From the NCBI GenBank assembly GCA_002386585.1, contig DGIZ01000030.1:3559-16938 (forward strand): a stretch of DNA of 13,380 nt, written 5' to 3'. Positions 6,821-13,380 of this stretch are shown here, piece after piece. The position numbers and the translations under genes are program-made. The notes under the pieces are model-generated. The model was not told the DNA's origin, made no database searches, and worked only from the letters and a program-made list of their open reading frames with translations. Source of the DNA: Brevundimonas sp. UBA4609. GTDB taxonomy: Bacteria > Pseudomonadota > Alphaproteobacteria > Caulobacterales > Caulobacteraceae. Within the stretch, counting starts at the first letter, position 1, and every line of letters begins with the position of its first letter.

Positions 6821-8079
6821 TGTCCCGAGTAGAACGAGTATCCAGAACCGCCGAGATCGCGGCGTCCGATCCCAACCGCGTCATCATCTTCGACACCACC
6901 CTGCGCGACGGCGAACAGGCCCCCGGCTTCTCCATGTCGGCCGAAGCCAAGCTGAAGATGGCTCATGTCCTGCGCGACCTGGGCGTGGACGTGATCGAGG
7001 CCGGTTTCGCCGCCGCCTCGCCGGGCGACGAGGAGTGCATCCGTCGGGTCTGCGGCGAGATCGAGGGACCGGTCTTCGCCTCGCTGTCGCGCGCCAACGA
7101 AAAGGATATCGACGCCTCCTTCCGCGCCCTGGCCCCGGCGCCGAAATCGCACCGTCGCTGCCACGTCTTCCTGGCCACCAGCCCGATCCACCGCTCAGCC
7201 AAGCTGCGCATGAGCACCAACGAGGTGCTGGCCACGATTTCGCGCACGGTGGAATACGCCGCCTCGATGTTCGACGACGTGGAGTTCTCGGCCGAGGACG
7301 CTTTCCGCACCGAACCGGAGTTCCTGGCCGAGGCCCTGACCGCCGCCGCCGACGCAGGCGCCCAGACGCTGAACGTGCCCGACACCGTCGGCTACGCCAC
7401 GCCCGAGGAATCGCGCCAGCGCTTCGCCTATCTGGACGGGATCATCCGCCCGCGTCACGCGGACATCATCTTCTCGTCCCACGCGCACAACGACCTGGGT
7501 CTGGCCGTCGCCAACTCCCTGGCCGCCGTCGAGGGCGGGGCGCGCCAGATCGAGGGCGCGATCAACGGCATCGGCGAACGGGCGGGCAACGCCTCGGTCG
7601 AGGAAGTCATCATGGCCCTGCGCACCCGCGCGGACCGCTATGGCGTGACCATCGGCTCCGAGAGCCGCCACCTGGTGCGCGCCTCCGAGACCCTGCGCGA
7701 AGTGACCGAGACGGTCATCGCCCGCAACAAGGCCATCGTCGGCCTGAACGCCTTCGCCCACGAGGCCGGGATCCACCAGCACGGCATGATGGCCGACGCC
7801 CGCACCTACGAGATCATGCGTCCCGAAGACGTCGGTTTCGAGGGCAGCTACTTCGTGCTGGGCAAGCATTCCGGCCGCCACGCGGTCGGCAAGCGGGCCG
7901 AGGCCCTGGGCCATGTGCTGGACGGCCAGCGCCTGGCCGACGTCTTCGCCGGCTTCAAGCGACGCGCCGATGAGATCGGCGAGATCAACGACGCGGAACT
8001 GACCGCCATCATTGCGGCCGTGACGGCCCAGTCAGGCGCCTCCGCACAAATGGACAAGACCTATGCAACCGCTGGCTAA
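6820..8079 (+). CDS. leuA: 2-isopropylmalate synthase lacking the C-terminal regulatory domain
   Basis: A 419-residue enzyme condensing acetyl-CoA with 2-ketoisovalerate, the committed step to leucine. The TIM-barrel part shows FDTTLRDGEQ (24-33, metal and substrate residues), the metal-binding HAHND (221-225), and GARQIEGAINGIGERAGN (240-257). The linker part has NAFAHEAGIHQHG (310-322), TYEIM and LGKHSGRHAVG, all typical of LeuA. E. coli LeuA is about 523 residues and carries a C-terminal leucine-binding domain (LeuA_dimer); that domain is missing here. The downstream ilvE starts inside the last codons (17-base overlap), so there is no room for a frameshifted remnant. Related homocitrate or citramalate synthases are possible but the motifs and neighbours favour LeuA. 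Confidence 0.93.
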   Translation: MSRVERVSRTAEIAASDPNRVIIFDTTLRDGEQAPGFSMSAEAKLKMAHVLRDLGVDVIEAGFAAASPGDEECIRRVCGEIEGPVFASLSRANEKDIDASFRALAPAPKSHRRCHVFLATSPIHRSAKLRMSTNEVLATISRTVEYAASMFDDVEFSAEDAFRTEPEFLAEALTAAADAGAQTLNVPDTVGYATPEESRQRFAYLDGIIRPRHADIIFSSHAHNDLGLAVANSLAAVEGGARQIEGAINGIGERAGNASVEEVIMALRTRADRYGVTIGSESRHLVRASETLREVTETVIARNKAIVGLNAFAHEAGIHQHGMMADARTYEIMRPEDVGFEGSYFVLGKHSGRHAVGKRAEALGHVLDGQRLADVFAGFKRRADEIGEINDAELTAIIAAVTAQSGASAQMDKTYATAG

Positions 8080-9037
8080 GAACATCTGGATCAACGGCGA
8101 ACTGACGGCGTGGGAGAAGGCCACGGTTCACGTCATGAGCCACGCCCTGCACTACGGCACCTCGGTGTTCGAGGGCATCCGCGTCTATGACACCCCCAAC
8201 GGCCCGTGCGGCTTCCGCCTGACCGACCATATCCGGCGCCTGTTCGACAGCGCGCGCATCTACCACTTCCCCATGCCTTACACCGAGGACGAGCTGGTTC
8301 AGGCCTGCAAGGACGTGGTGCGCGCCGAGGGCCTGCGCTCGGCCTATCTGCGGCCGCTGGCCTTCCTGGGCGAGTGCGGCATGGGCGTCAGCCCTTCGGC
8401 CGAGGCGATCCGCAGCGATGTGATGATCTCGGCCTTCGCCTGGGGCGCCTATCTGGGCGAAGAGGCGCTGGAGAAGGGCGTCGACGCCTGCATCTCCAGC
8501 TGGAACCGCGTGGCGCCGAACACCGTCCCGGCGGGTGCCAAGGCGGGCGGCAACTATCTGTCCTCCTATTTGATCGGGCGCGAGGCCCGCGTGCGCGGCT
8601 TCGGCGAGGGCATCGCCCTGGGTGCTGACGGCCTGCTGTCCGAGGGCGCGGGCGAGAACCTGTTCATCGTCAAGGACGGGGTGCTGATGACCCCGCCCGC
8701 CGCCGCCTCCATCCTGCAGGGCATCACCCGCGACAGCGTGATGAAGCTGGCGCGCGGCCTGGGCTATGAGGCGCGCGAACAGGTGCTGCCGCGCGAGGCC
8801 CTCTATGTCGCCGACGAGGTCTTCATGACCGGCACGGCGGCCGAGATCACCCCCGTCCGCTCCATCGACGGCATCATGACCCGCGCAGGCGGCCCCGGCC
8901 CGGTGACCAAGGCGGTCAACAAGGCTTTCCGCGGCCTGTTCGACGGCACGACGCCCGACCGCTACGGCTGGCTGGAGCCGATCGGCGAGACCACCGCCGG
9001 CGCCGCCGCACAGGAGCGCGTGCATGAGCCGGCCTAA
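8063..9037 (+). CDS. ilvE: Branched-chain amino acid aminotransferase
   Basis: A 324-residue class IV PLP aminotransferase that makes Val, Leu and Ile from their 2-keto acids with glutamate. [16 protein letters not shown] near the N terminus, [20 protein letters not shown] with the PLP lysine at Lys160, [18 protein letters not shown] and [17 protein letters not shown] are diagnostic. They read almost word for word like E. coli IlvE ([19 protein letters not shown] and others, from memory). It overlaps leuA by 17 bases and leuC by 14, so it is embedded between leucine genes, supporting its role as the final transaminase for both branches. Confidence 0.96.
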   Translation: MQPLAKNIWINGELTAWEKATVHVMSHALHYGTSVFEGIRVYDTPNGPCGFRLTDHIRRLFDSARIYHFPMPYTEDELVQACKDVVRAEGLRSAYLRPLAFLGECGMGVSPSAEAIRSDVMISAFAWGAYLGEEALEKGVDACISSWNRVAPNTVPAGAKAGGNYLSSYLIGREARVRGFGEGIALGADGLLSEGAGENLFIVKDGVLMTPPAAASILQGITRDSVMKLARGLGYEAREQVLPREALYVADEVFMTGTAAEITPVRSIDGIMTRAGGPGPVTKAVNKAFRGLFDGTTPDRYGWLEPIGETTAGAAAQERVHEPA

Positions 9038-10436
9038 GACCCTGTATCAGAAGGTATGGGACCGGCACGTCGTCGTGCCGGAAACCGCCGAGACGCCGGG
9101 CGTCATGTATGTGGACCTGCATCTGGTCCACGAAGTCACCTCGCCTCAGGCCTTCTCCGAGATCGAGGCGCGCGGGCTGAAGGTCCGCCGCCCCGACCGC
9201 ACCTTCGCCACTCTGGACCACTCGACCCCCACCCTGCCCGCCGGGCCGGATGGTCAGCGCCCCTACGTCACCGAACAGGCGCGTCGTCAGGTCGAGACCC
9301 TGGAGGCCAACTGCGCCCGACATAACGTCGAACTGGCGGGCTGGGGCTCGGATCAGCGCGGCGTGGTCCACGTCATGGGGCCGGAGCTGGGCCTGACCCA
9401 GCCGGGCATGACCGTCGTCTGCGGCGACAGCCACACGGCCACCCACGGCGCCTTCGGGGCGCTGGCCTTCGGCATCGGCACCTCGGAAGTCGGTCATGTG
9501 CTAGCGACCCAGTGCCTGCTGCAGCGCCGGGCCAAGGCCATGCGGGTGACGGTCGACGGACGCTTGCGTCCCGGCGTCTCCGGCAAGGATGTGGCGCTGG
9601 CCGTCATCGCCGCCATCGGCTTCGGCGGCGGCACCGGCTACGTCATCGAATATGCGGGCGAGGCCGTGCGGTCGCTGGACATGGAAGGGCGCATGACCCT
9701 GTGCAACATGTCCATCGAGGCGGGCGCGCGGGCGGGCATGATCGCCCCCGACCAGACCACCGTCGACTGGCTGCGCGGCCGTCGCCACGTCCCCGCCGAC
9801 TATGAGGCCGCCGTCGCCGACTGGCTGAGCCTGGCCACCGACCCCGGCGCGACCTTCGACAAAGAGGTCGTGCTGGACGGCGCCGCCATCCGCCCGATGG
9901 CCACCTGGGGCACCACCCCCGATGCAGGTGCCCCCGTCGGCGCGCCGGTGCCGCAGCCCCGCTCGGCCTCGGACCAGAAGGCCATCGACTACATGGGCTT
10001 CACCGCGGGCGAGGCGACCACCGGCCACAAGGTCGACGTCGTCTTCATCGGCAGCTGCACCAACGGCCGCCTGCCCGATCTGCGCGCCGCCGCCGACGTC
10101 CTGCGCGGCCGCAAGGTCCAGCCGGGCGTGCGGATGCTGGTCGTCCCCGGCTCGGAGGCCGTCCGCCGCGACGCCGAGGCCGAAGGTCTGGACAAGGTCT
10201 TCACCGAGGCGGGCGCCGAATGGCGCATCCCCGGCTGCTCCATGTGCATCGCCATGAACGGAGACGTCGTCGCGCCCGGCCAACTGGCCGTCTCGACCTC
10301 CAACCGCAACTTCGAGGGCCGTCAGGGCAAGGGCGCCCGAACCATCCTGGCCAGCCCCGCCACCGCCGCCGCCAGCGCCGTGGCCGGGGTGCTGACCGAC
10401 CCGCGCGTCTATCTGTCGGAGGCGGCCCATGTCTGA
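9024..10436 (+). CDS. leuC: 3-isopropylmalate dehydratase large subunit
   Basis: A 470-residue aconitase-family subunit which, with LeuD, converts 2-isopropylmalate to 3-isopropylmalate. The [4Fe-4S] ligands are Cys345 (GSCTNGR) and Cys405 and Cys408 (PGCSMC). Also visible are [13 protein letters not shown] near residue 32, [21 protein letters not shown] (from 133), EGRMTLCNM and [12 protein letters not shown] near the end. Length matches the family (about 466 in E. coli). AGGAG at 9012-9016 precedes the ATG by seven bases, inside ilvE's tail. It overlaps leuD by eight bases. Confidence 0.97.
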   Translation: MSRPKTLYQKVWDRHVVVPETAETPGVMYVDLHLVHEVTSPQAFSEIEARGLKVRRPDRTFATLDHSTPTLPAGPDGQRPYVTEQARRQVETLEANCARHNVELAGWGSDQRGVVHVMGPELGLTQPGMTVVCGDSHTATHGAFGALAFGIGTSEVGHVLATQCLLQRRAKAMRVTVDGRLRPGVSGKDVALAVIAAIGFGGGTGYVIEYAGEAVRSLDMEGRMTLCNMSIEAGARAGMIAPDQTTVDWLRGRRHVPADYEAAVADWLSLATDPGATFDKEVVLDGAAIRPMATWGTTPDAGAPVGAPVPQPRSASDQKAIDYMGFTAGEATTGHKVDVVFIGSCTNGRLPDLRAAADVLRGRKVQPGVRMLVVPGSEAVRRDAEAEGLDKVFTEAGAEWRIPGCSMCIAMNGDVVAPGQLAVSTSNRNFEGRQGKGARTILASPATAAASAVAGVLTDPRVYLSEAAHV

Positions 10437-11031
10437 GCCCTTTAAAACGCTGACGTCGAAAACCCTGACGCTGAGCCAGGCCAATATCGATACCGACCAG
10501 ATCATCCCCGCGCGCTTCCTGACCACCACCACGCGCGAGGGTCTGGGCGCCCACGCCTTCCACGACTGGCGCTATGAGGCCGACGGCTCGCCCAAGCCTG
10601 AGGCGGTGCTGAACCGCATCGACCCGACCGAACAGCGCATCCTGCTGGCGGGGCCGAACTTCGCCTGCGGCTCGTCGCGCGAACACGCGCCCTGGGCCTT
10701 GCTGGACTACGGTTTCCGGGCGGTGATCTCGACCGAGATCGCCGACATCTTCACCTCCAACGCCCTGAAGAACGGCTTCCTGCCCATCGTCGTCGATCAG
10801 GCCGTCTGGGATGATCTGGCCGCCCACCCGGAGCAGCCCGTCACCATCGATCTGGAAGCCGGCGAGATCCGGCGCGGCAACGCCCCGGCCGTGCCGTTCA
10901 AGGTCGAGTCCTTCGCCCGCCAGTGCCTGCTGGACGGGGTGGACGCCCTCGGCTGGCTCCAATCGAAGCTGCCCTACGTCACCACCTACGAACGCCTGCG
11001 CCAAGACATCTATCAGCCGGAGACCGCCTGA
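10429..11031 (+). CDS. leuD: 3-isopropylmalate dehydratase small subunit
   Basis: A 200-residue swivel subunit of isopropylmalate isomerase, the partner of Leu[13 protein letters not shown] (19-30) and [15 protein letters not shown] (77-91) are the family signatures; [19 protein letters not shown] follows. The length is normal for the proteobacterial form. The ATG lies within the leuC tail (8-base overlap), as expected for subunits made in equal amounts. Its TGA stop shares one base with the leuB ATG. Confidence 0.97.
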   Translation: MSEPFKTLTSKTLTLSQANIDTDQIIPARFLTTTTREGLGAHAFHDWRYEADGSPKPEAVLNRIDPTEQRILLAGPNFACGSSREHAPWALLDYGFRAVISTEIADIFTSNALKNGFLPIVVDQAVWDDLAAHPEQPVTIDLEAGEIRRGNAPAVPFKVESFARQCLLDGVDALGWLQSKLPYVTTYERLRQDIYQPETA

Positions 11032-12146
11032 TGACCGCCCGTGAAACGCCTGCCGCCCGCACCTTCAACATCGCCGTTCTGCCTGGCGACGGGGTCGGTC
11101 CCGAGGTGACCCTGGCCGCCCAGCGCGTCCTGACCTGCATCGGCGACATCTATGGCCACCGCTTCGAATTTTCCGAGCATCTGATCGGCGGCGCCGCCAT
11201 CGACGCGGTCGGCGAGGCTCTGCCGGAAGAGACCCGGACCGCCTGCCTGGCCTCCGACGCCGTGCTGCTGGGCGCGGTCGGCGGGCCCAAATGGGACGAC
11301 GCCCCGGTGCGCCCGGAACAGGGGCTGCTGGCCATCCGCAAGGCCATGGGCCTGTACGCCAACCTGCGCCCGCTGCAGGTCTCGCCGGTGCTGGCCCACC
11401 GCTCGCCGTTGAAGAAGGAGATCGTCGAGGGCGTCGACCTGATCGTCTTCCGCGAGCTGACCAGCGGCGTCTATTTCGGCGAGCGCACGCGCACCGAGAC
11501 GCAGGCCTCCGACCTGTGCGTCTATACGGTCGAGGAGATCGAGCGCGTCGCCCGCGCCGCCTTCCAGGCCGCCCAGCAACGGCGCGGCAAGGTCGCCTCG
11601 GTCGACAAGGCCAACGTCATGGAGACCAGCCGCCTGTGGCGCGAGGTCGTGACCCGCATCCACGCCGAGGAGTATCCCCAGATCACCCTGGAGCACGCCC
11701 TGGTCGACTCTATGGCGATGCACCTGATCCGCAAGCCTCGCGACTATGACGTCATCCTGACCGAGAACATGTTCGGCGATATCCTGTCGGACGAGATTTC
11801 GGTGCTGGGCGGCTCCATCGGCCTGTTGCCCTCGGCGTCGCTGGGCGCGGACGGGCCGGGCCTGTTCGAACCGATCCACGGCTCGGCGCCGGACATCGCC
11901 GGCCAGGATCTGGCCAACCCCGTCGGCATGGTGCTGTCGGCGGCCATGATGCTGCGCCACAGCTTCGAACTGGAGGATGAGGCCGACTCCATCGAGGCGG
12001 CGGTCGCGGCCGTTCTGGCTTCGGGGGCGGTCACCGCCGACCTGGGCGGCCCCCTGGGCACGGTCGCCGCCACGCGCGCCATCGTCGACGCCATCCGCGC
12101 CATCCACTGGGCGGCCGCGCGCCATGTGCCGATGCACTGGGCCTGA
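11031..12146 (+). CDS. leuB: 3-isopropylmalate dehydrogenase
   Basis: A 371-residue NAD-dependent enzyme that oxidises and decarboxylates 3-isopropylmalate to 2-ketoisocaproate. Seen are LPGDGVGPEV (17-26), the substrate arginine region LRPLQV, RELTSGVYFGE with Tyr148, DKANVMETSRLWR with Lys193, Mg-binding Asp226, Asp250 and Asp254, and EPIHGSAPDIAGQ (280-292) for NAD. The frame is open 36 codons further upstream, but that part lies inside leuD and has no LeuB likeness. The ATG overlapping the leuD stop (TGATG) gives the usual N terminus. It is the last gene of the operon and is followed by a terminator. Confidence 0.97.
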   Translation: MTARETPAARTFNIAVLPGDGVGPEVTLAAQRVLTCIGDIYGHRFEFSEHLIGGAAIDAVGEALPEETRTACLASDAVLLGAVGGPKWDDAPVRPEQGLLAIRKAMGLYANLRPLQVSPVLAHRSPLKKEIVEGVDLIVFRELTSGVYFGERTRTETQASDLCVYTVEEIERVARAAFQAAQQRRGKVASVDKANVMETSRLWREVVTRIHAEEYPQITLEHALVDSMAMHLIRKPRDYDVILTENMFGDILSDEISVLGGSIGLLPSASLGADGPGLFEPIHGSAPDIAGQDLANPVGMVLSAAMMLRHSFELEDEADSIEAAVAAVLASGAVTADLGGPLGTVAATRAIVDAIRAIHWAAARHVPMHWA

Positions 12147-12168
12147 GCTTCGGACAGGACAGGAAGAG

Positions 12169-12194
12169 AGAGGCGGCTTCGGTCCGCCTCTTTT
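12169..12194 (+). terminator. Intrinsic terminator after leuB
   Basis: AGAGGCGG and CCGCCTCT form an 8-bp stem around the loop CTTCGGT, followed by TTTT. It starts 22 bases after the leuB stop and just before the end of the convergent repressor gene. The minus strand lacks a T run after the stem, so it would serve mainly the ilv-leu operon. Confidence 0.85.
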
Positions 12195-12198
12195 CAAT

Positions 12199-12792
12199 TC
12201 AGCCGTCGATCAGCCCCTGCAGGGCCTTCGCCATGCGGTCGCGCAGGCGGCCCCGCTGCTCTTCCGTCAGGGCGGAAAAGCCGTCCGACAGCTCGCGGCC
12301 GATCGCCATGCCCATGATCAGGCCGGACGCCAGGCGCGCTCGCACAGCCGCGTCCTCACCGCCGATCCATTGGGTCAGAGGGTCGAAGAAGCGATTGTTC
12401 GCCGTACGCTGCACCACGTCCATCGCCTTGGTCGAGCCGATCGAGCGCAACAGGATCAGCAGGCCGCGCATCTTCTCGCCCGTCGGGTCGGCCTCGCACC
12501 GGGCCGCCTCGCCATAGACGACCTCCGTGGCCAAGCGCTGACCGAAATCCGCGCGGTCGCCTTCCATCAGGTCGCGCCCGTTCTTGCAACTGTCCAGCAC
12601 GGACAGGAACAGATCTTCCTTCGAACCGAAGTAGCGGCTGATCAGGGCCGCATCGACGCCGACGTCGCGCGCCACATCGCGCATGCCCACGTCATCATAG
12701 CTTTCCGCACAAAAGCGTTCGCGCGCCGCTTCCAGGATAGCCTGGCGGGTGGCGTTGGCGTTACGCGGCCGGGGGACGTCGCAAAGGACCAA
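12199..12792 (-). CDS. TetR/AcrR-family transcriptional repressor
   Basis: About 197 residues. The N-terminal helix-turn-helix domain reads TRQAILEAARERF (15-27), then VGMRDVARDVGVDAALISRYFGSKEDLF (35-62), the typical TetR_N pattern. The C-terminal part is helical and ligand-binding by family analogy, with GLIMGMAIGRELSDG near the end. It is divergent from an RND-efflux adaptor gene, so it probably represses that pump, and perhaps itself, until a toxic ligand binds. The start is uncertain. TTG at 12792 has GGAG nine bases upstream and leaves room for a leader after the predicted promoter; TTG at 12807 would add five residues but its AAGG lies too close. No ATG is available. Confidence 0.88.
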   Translation of the reverse strand: MVLCDVPRPRNANATRQAILEAARERFCAESYDDVGMRDVARDVGVDAALISRYFGSKEDLFLSVLDSCKNGRDLMEGDRADFGQRLATEVVYGEAARCEADPTGEKMRGLLILLRSIGSTKAMDVVQRTANNRFFDPLTQWIGGEDAAVRARLASGLIMGMAIGRELSDGFSALTEEQRGRLRDRMAKALQGLIDG

Positions 12793-12798
12793 TTGGTC
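12787..12798. repeat. 12-bp perfect palindrome at the start of the repressor gene
   Basis: GACCAATTGGTC is a perfect palindrome covering the preferred TTG start codon of the repressor gene. It could be a secondary operator or chance. It differs from the inverted repeat at 12830-12851. Confidence 0.5.
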
Positions 12799-12821
12799 GC
12801 ACTCCAATAAACCTTACGGAC

Positions 12822-12850
12822 TATATGGCCTTGTCATCAGGCGTTGACAA
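12822..12850 (-). promoter_or_regulatory. Candidate promoter of the TetR-family gene
   Basis: On the minus strand the -35 TTGTCA (12845-12850) matches five of six, with CATATA (12822-12827) at 17 bp, or TATAGT (12820-12825) at 19 bp. Transcription would begin near 12813-12815. It overlaps the plus-strand promoter's -35, so one bound repressor could block both. Confidence 0.5.
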
Positions 12851-12851
12851 G
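12830..12851. promoter_or_regulatory. Inverted repeat, likely operator for the TetR-family repressor
   Basis: CTTGTCA, eight bases, TGACAAG: a perfect 7-bp inverted repeat. It covers the -35 boxes of both divergent promoters. Its size and position are typical of TetR-family operators between a repressor gene and its efflux target. Binding is inferred. Confidence 0.6.
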
Positions 12852-12873
12852 CGTCGCCTTCGTCGTCTTTAAG
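12844..12873 (+). promoter_or_regulatory. Candidate promoter of the efflux operon
   Basis: TTGACA (12844-12849) is a perfect -35, followed at 18 bp by TTTAAG (12868-12873), a four-of-six -10. Transcription would start near 12880, about 75 bases before the adaptor ATG. The -35 lies within the inverted repeat 12830-12851. Confidence 0.55.
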
Positions 12874-12954
12874 TCAGCCGGTGTTGACTGGACGCCTTCT
12901 CCCCAAAGAGCGACAGTCTCTCTCAATCACGCTACTCCCAAGGAGATTGCGCCG

Positions 12955-13380
12955 ATGCGCACGGTTAAGATCGCGGCCGCGTCCGCTTTGATAGCGGCCG
13001 CCCTCTATGGCTGCTCCAAGGGACAGGAAGCGCCGGCCCAGGGCGCGCCGCCCGTGACGGTGGCGGCTCCCCTGTCGCAGCAAGTCGTCGACTGGGACGA
13101 ATTCACTGGGCGCTTCGAAGCGCCTCGCTCGGTCGACGTGCGCGCCCGCGTCGGCGGCTACATCCAGTCGGTCCACTTCAAGGACGGCGACTTCGTGCGT
13201 CAGGGCCAGCTTCTGTTCACCCTCGACCCGCGTCCGGCCCAGGCCGCCCTGGCTTCGGCCCGCGCCCAGCTGGCCCAGGGCCAGGCCCAGCTCACCCTGG
13301 CCCGCACTGAACTGACCCGCGCCGAGGGCCTGCTGGCCTCCCAGGCCGTGTCCCAGGCCGAGGTCGACGCCAAGCGCGGC
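12955..13380 (+). CDS. RND efflux periplasmic adaptor (membrane fusion protein), 5' part
   Basis: The first 142 codons of a gene that continues past the window. The signal sequence MRTVKIAAASALIAAALYGC ends in a lipobox LYGC, so Cys20 should be lipidated and the protein tethered to the inner membrane facing the periplasm. VDWDEFTGRFEAPRSVDVRA (45-64) and the lipoyl-like part ARVGGYIQSVHFKDGDFVRQGQ (64-85), LLFTLDP, then an Ala/Gln-rich helical hairpin from about 95, are typical of the AcrA/MexE family. AAGGAG nine bases before the ATG is a strong ribosome-binding site. A pump gene of the AcrB/MexF type would be expected next. The adaptor links the pump to an outer-membrane channel. Confidence 0.92.
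   Translation, partial: MRTVKIAAASALIAAALYGCSKGQEAPAQGAPPVTVAAPLSQQVVDWDEFTGRFEAPRSVDVRARVGGYIQSVHFKDGDFVRQGQLLFTLDPRPAQAALASARAQLAQGQAQLTLARTELTRAEGLLASQAVSQAEVDAKRG

Noticed and set aside
10923..11030. 36-codon N-terminal extension of leuB
   Set aside because: It lies inside leuD in another frame, and LeuB proteins start near the ATG that overlaps the leuD stop.

Overview
The window is high-GC bacterial DNA, most likely from an alphaproteobacterium of the Caulobacteraceae, close to Brevundimonas. The main evidence is the partial 16S rRNA gene on the minus strand at the left edge, whose variable regions read like Brevundimonas from memory. The genus still needs a 16S search.

Left region (1-1274): the 5' part of a 16S gene is transcribed leftwards. 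It is preceded by a leader of about 270 nt with a boxA-like element and three small hairpins, two of them with UUCG loops. Upstream are two tandem promoters with perfect TTGACA boxes, 17-bp spacers and TAGATA boxes, sharing a 20-bp identical core repeated 91 bp apart. A weaker third promoter may lie near 1511-1539. Between about 1275 and 1760 I see no believable gene.

Middle region (1762-12194): this is one long rightward branched-chain amino acid operon. It opens with a candidate promoter, a short leader peptide rich in Leu, Val and Ile that closely resembles the E. coli ilvGMEDA leader (IlvL), and a complete-looking attenuator: a 1:2 pause hairpin, a 2:3 antiterminator pairing and a 3:4 terminator with a T tract. 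The genes follow in the order ilvD, ilvC, ilvG, ilvM, leuA, ilvE, leuC, leuD, leuB. Six junctions overlap. A strong terminator follows leuB. Together the enzymes cover every step from pyruvate to valine and from 2-ketoisovalerate to leucine, plus the shared isoleucine steps; threonine deaminase (ilvA) is absent. Several proteins (IlvG, the 85-aa IlvM, IlvE, LeuC) and the leader peptide look gammaproteobacterial, which suggests transfer of the cluster or ancient shared ancestry. LeuA lacks the usual C-terminal leucine-binding domain, so leucine control may rest mainly on attenuation.

Right region (12195-13380): a convergent TetR/AcrR-type repressor gene, then a divergent intergenic region with a 7-8-7 inverted repeat overlapping promoters on both strands, and the start of a lipoprotein RND-efflux periplasmic adaptor gene that runs off the window. 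This is a conventional drug-efflux regulator and pump arrangement.

The most interesting non-coding feature is the attenuator at 1816-2014; the most interesting architectural feature is the single fused ilv-leu superoperon placed back-to-back with an rRNA operon.
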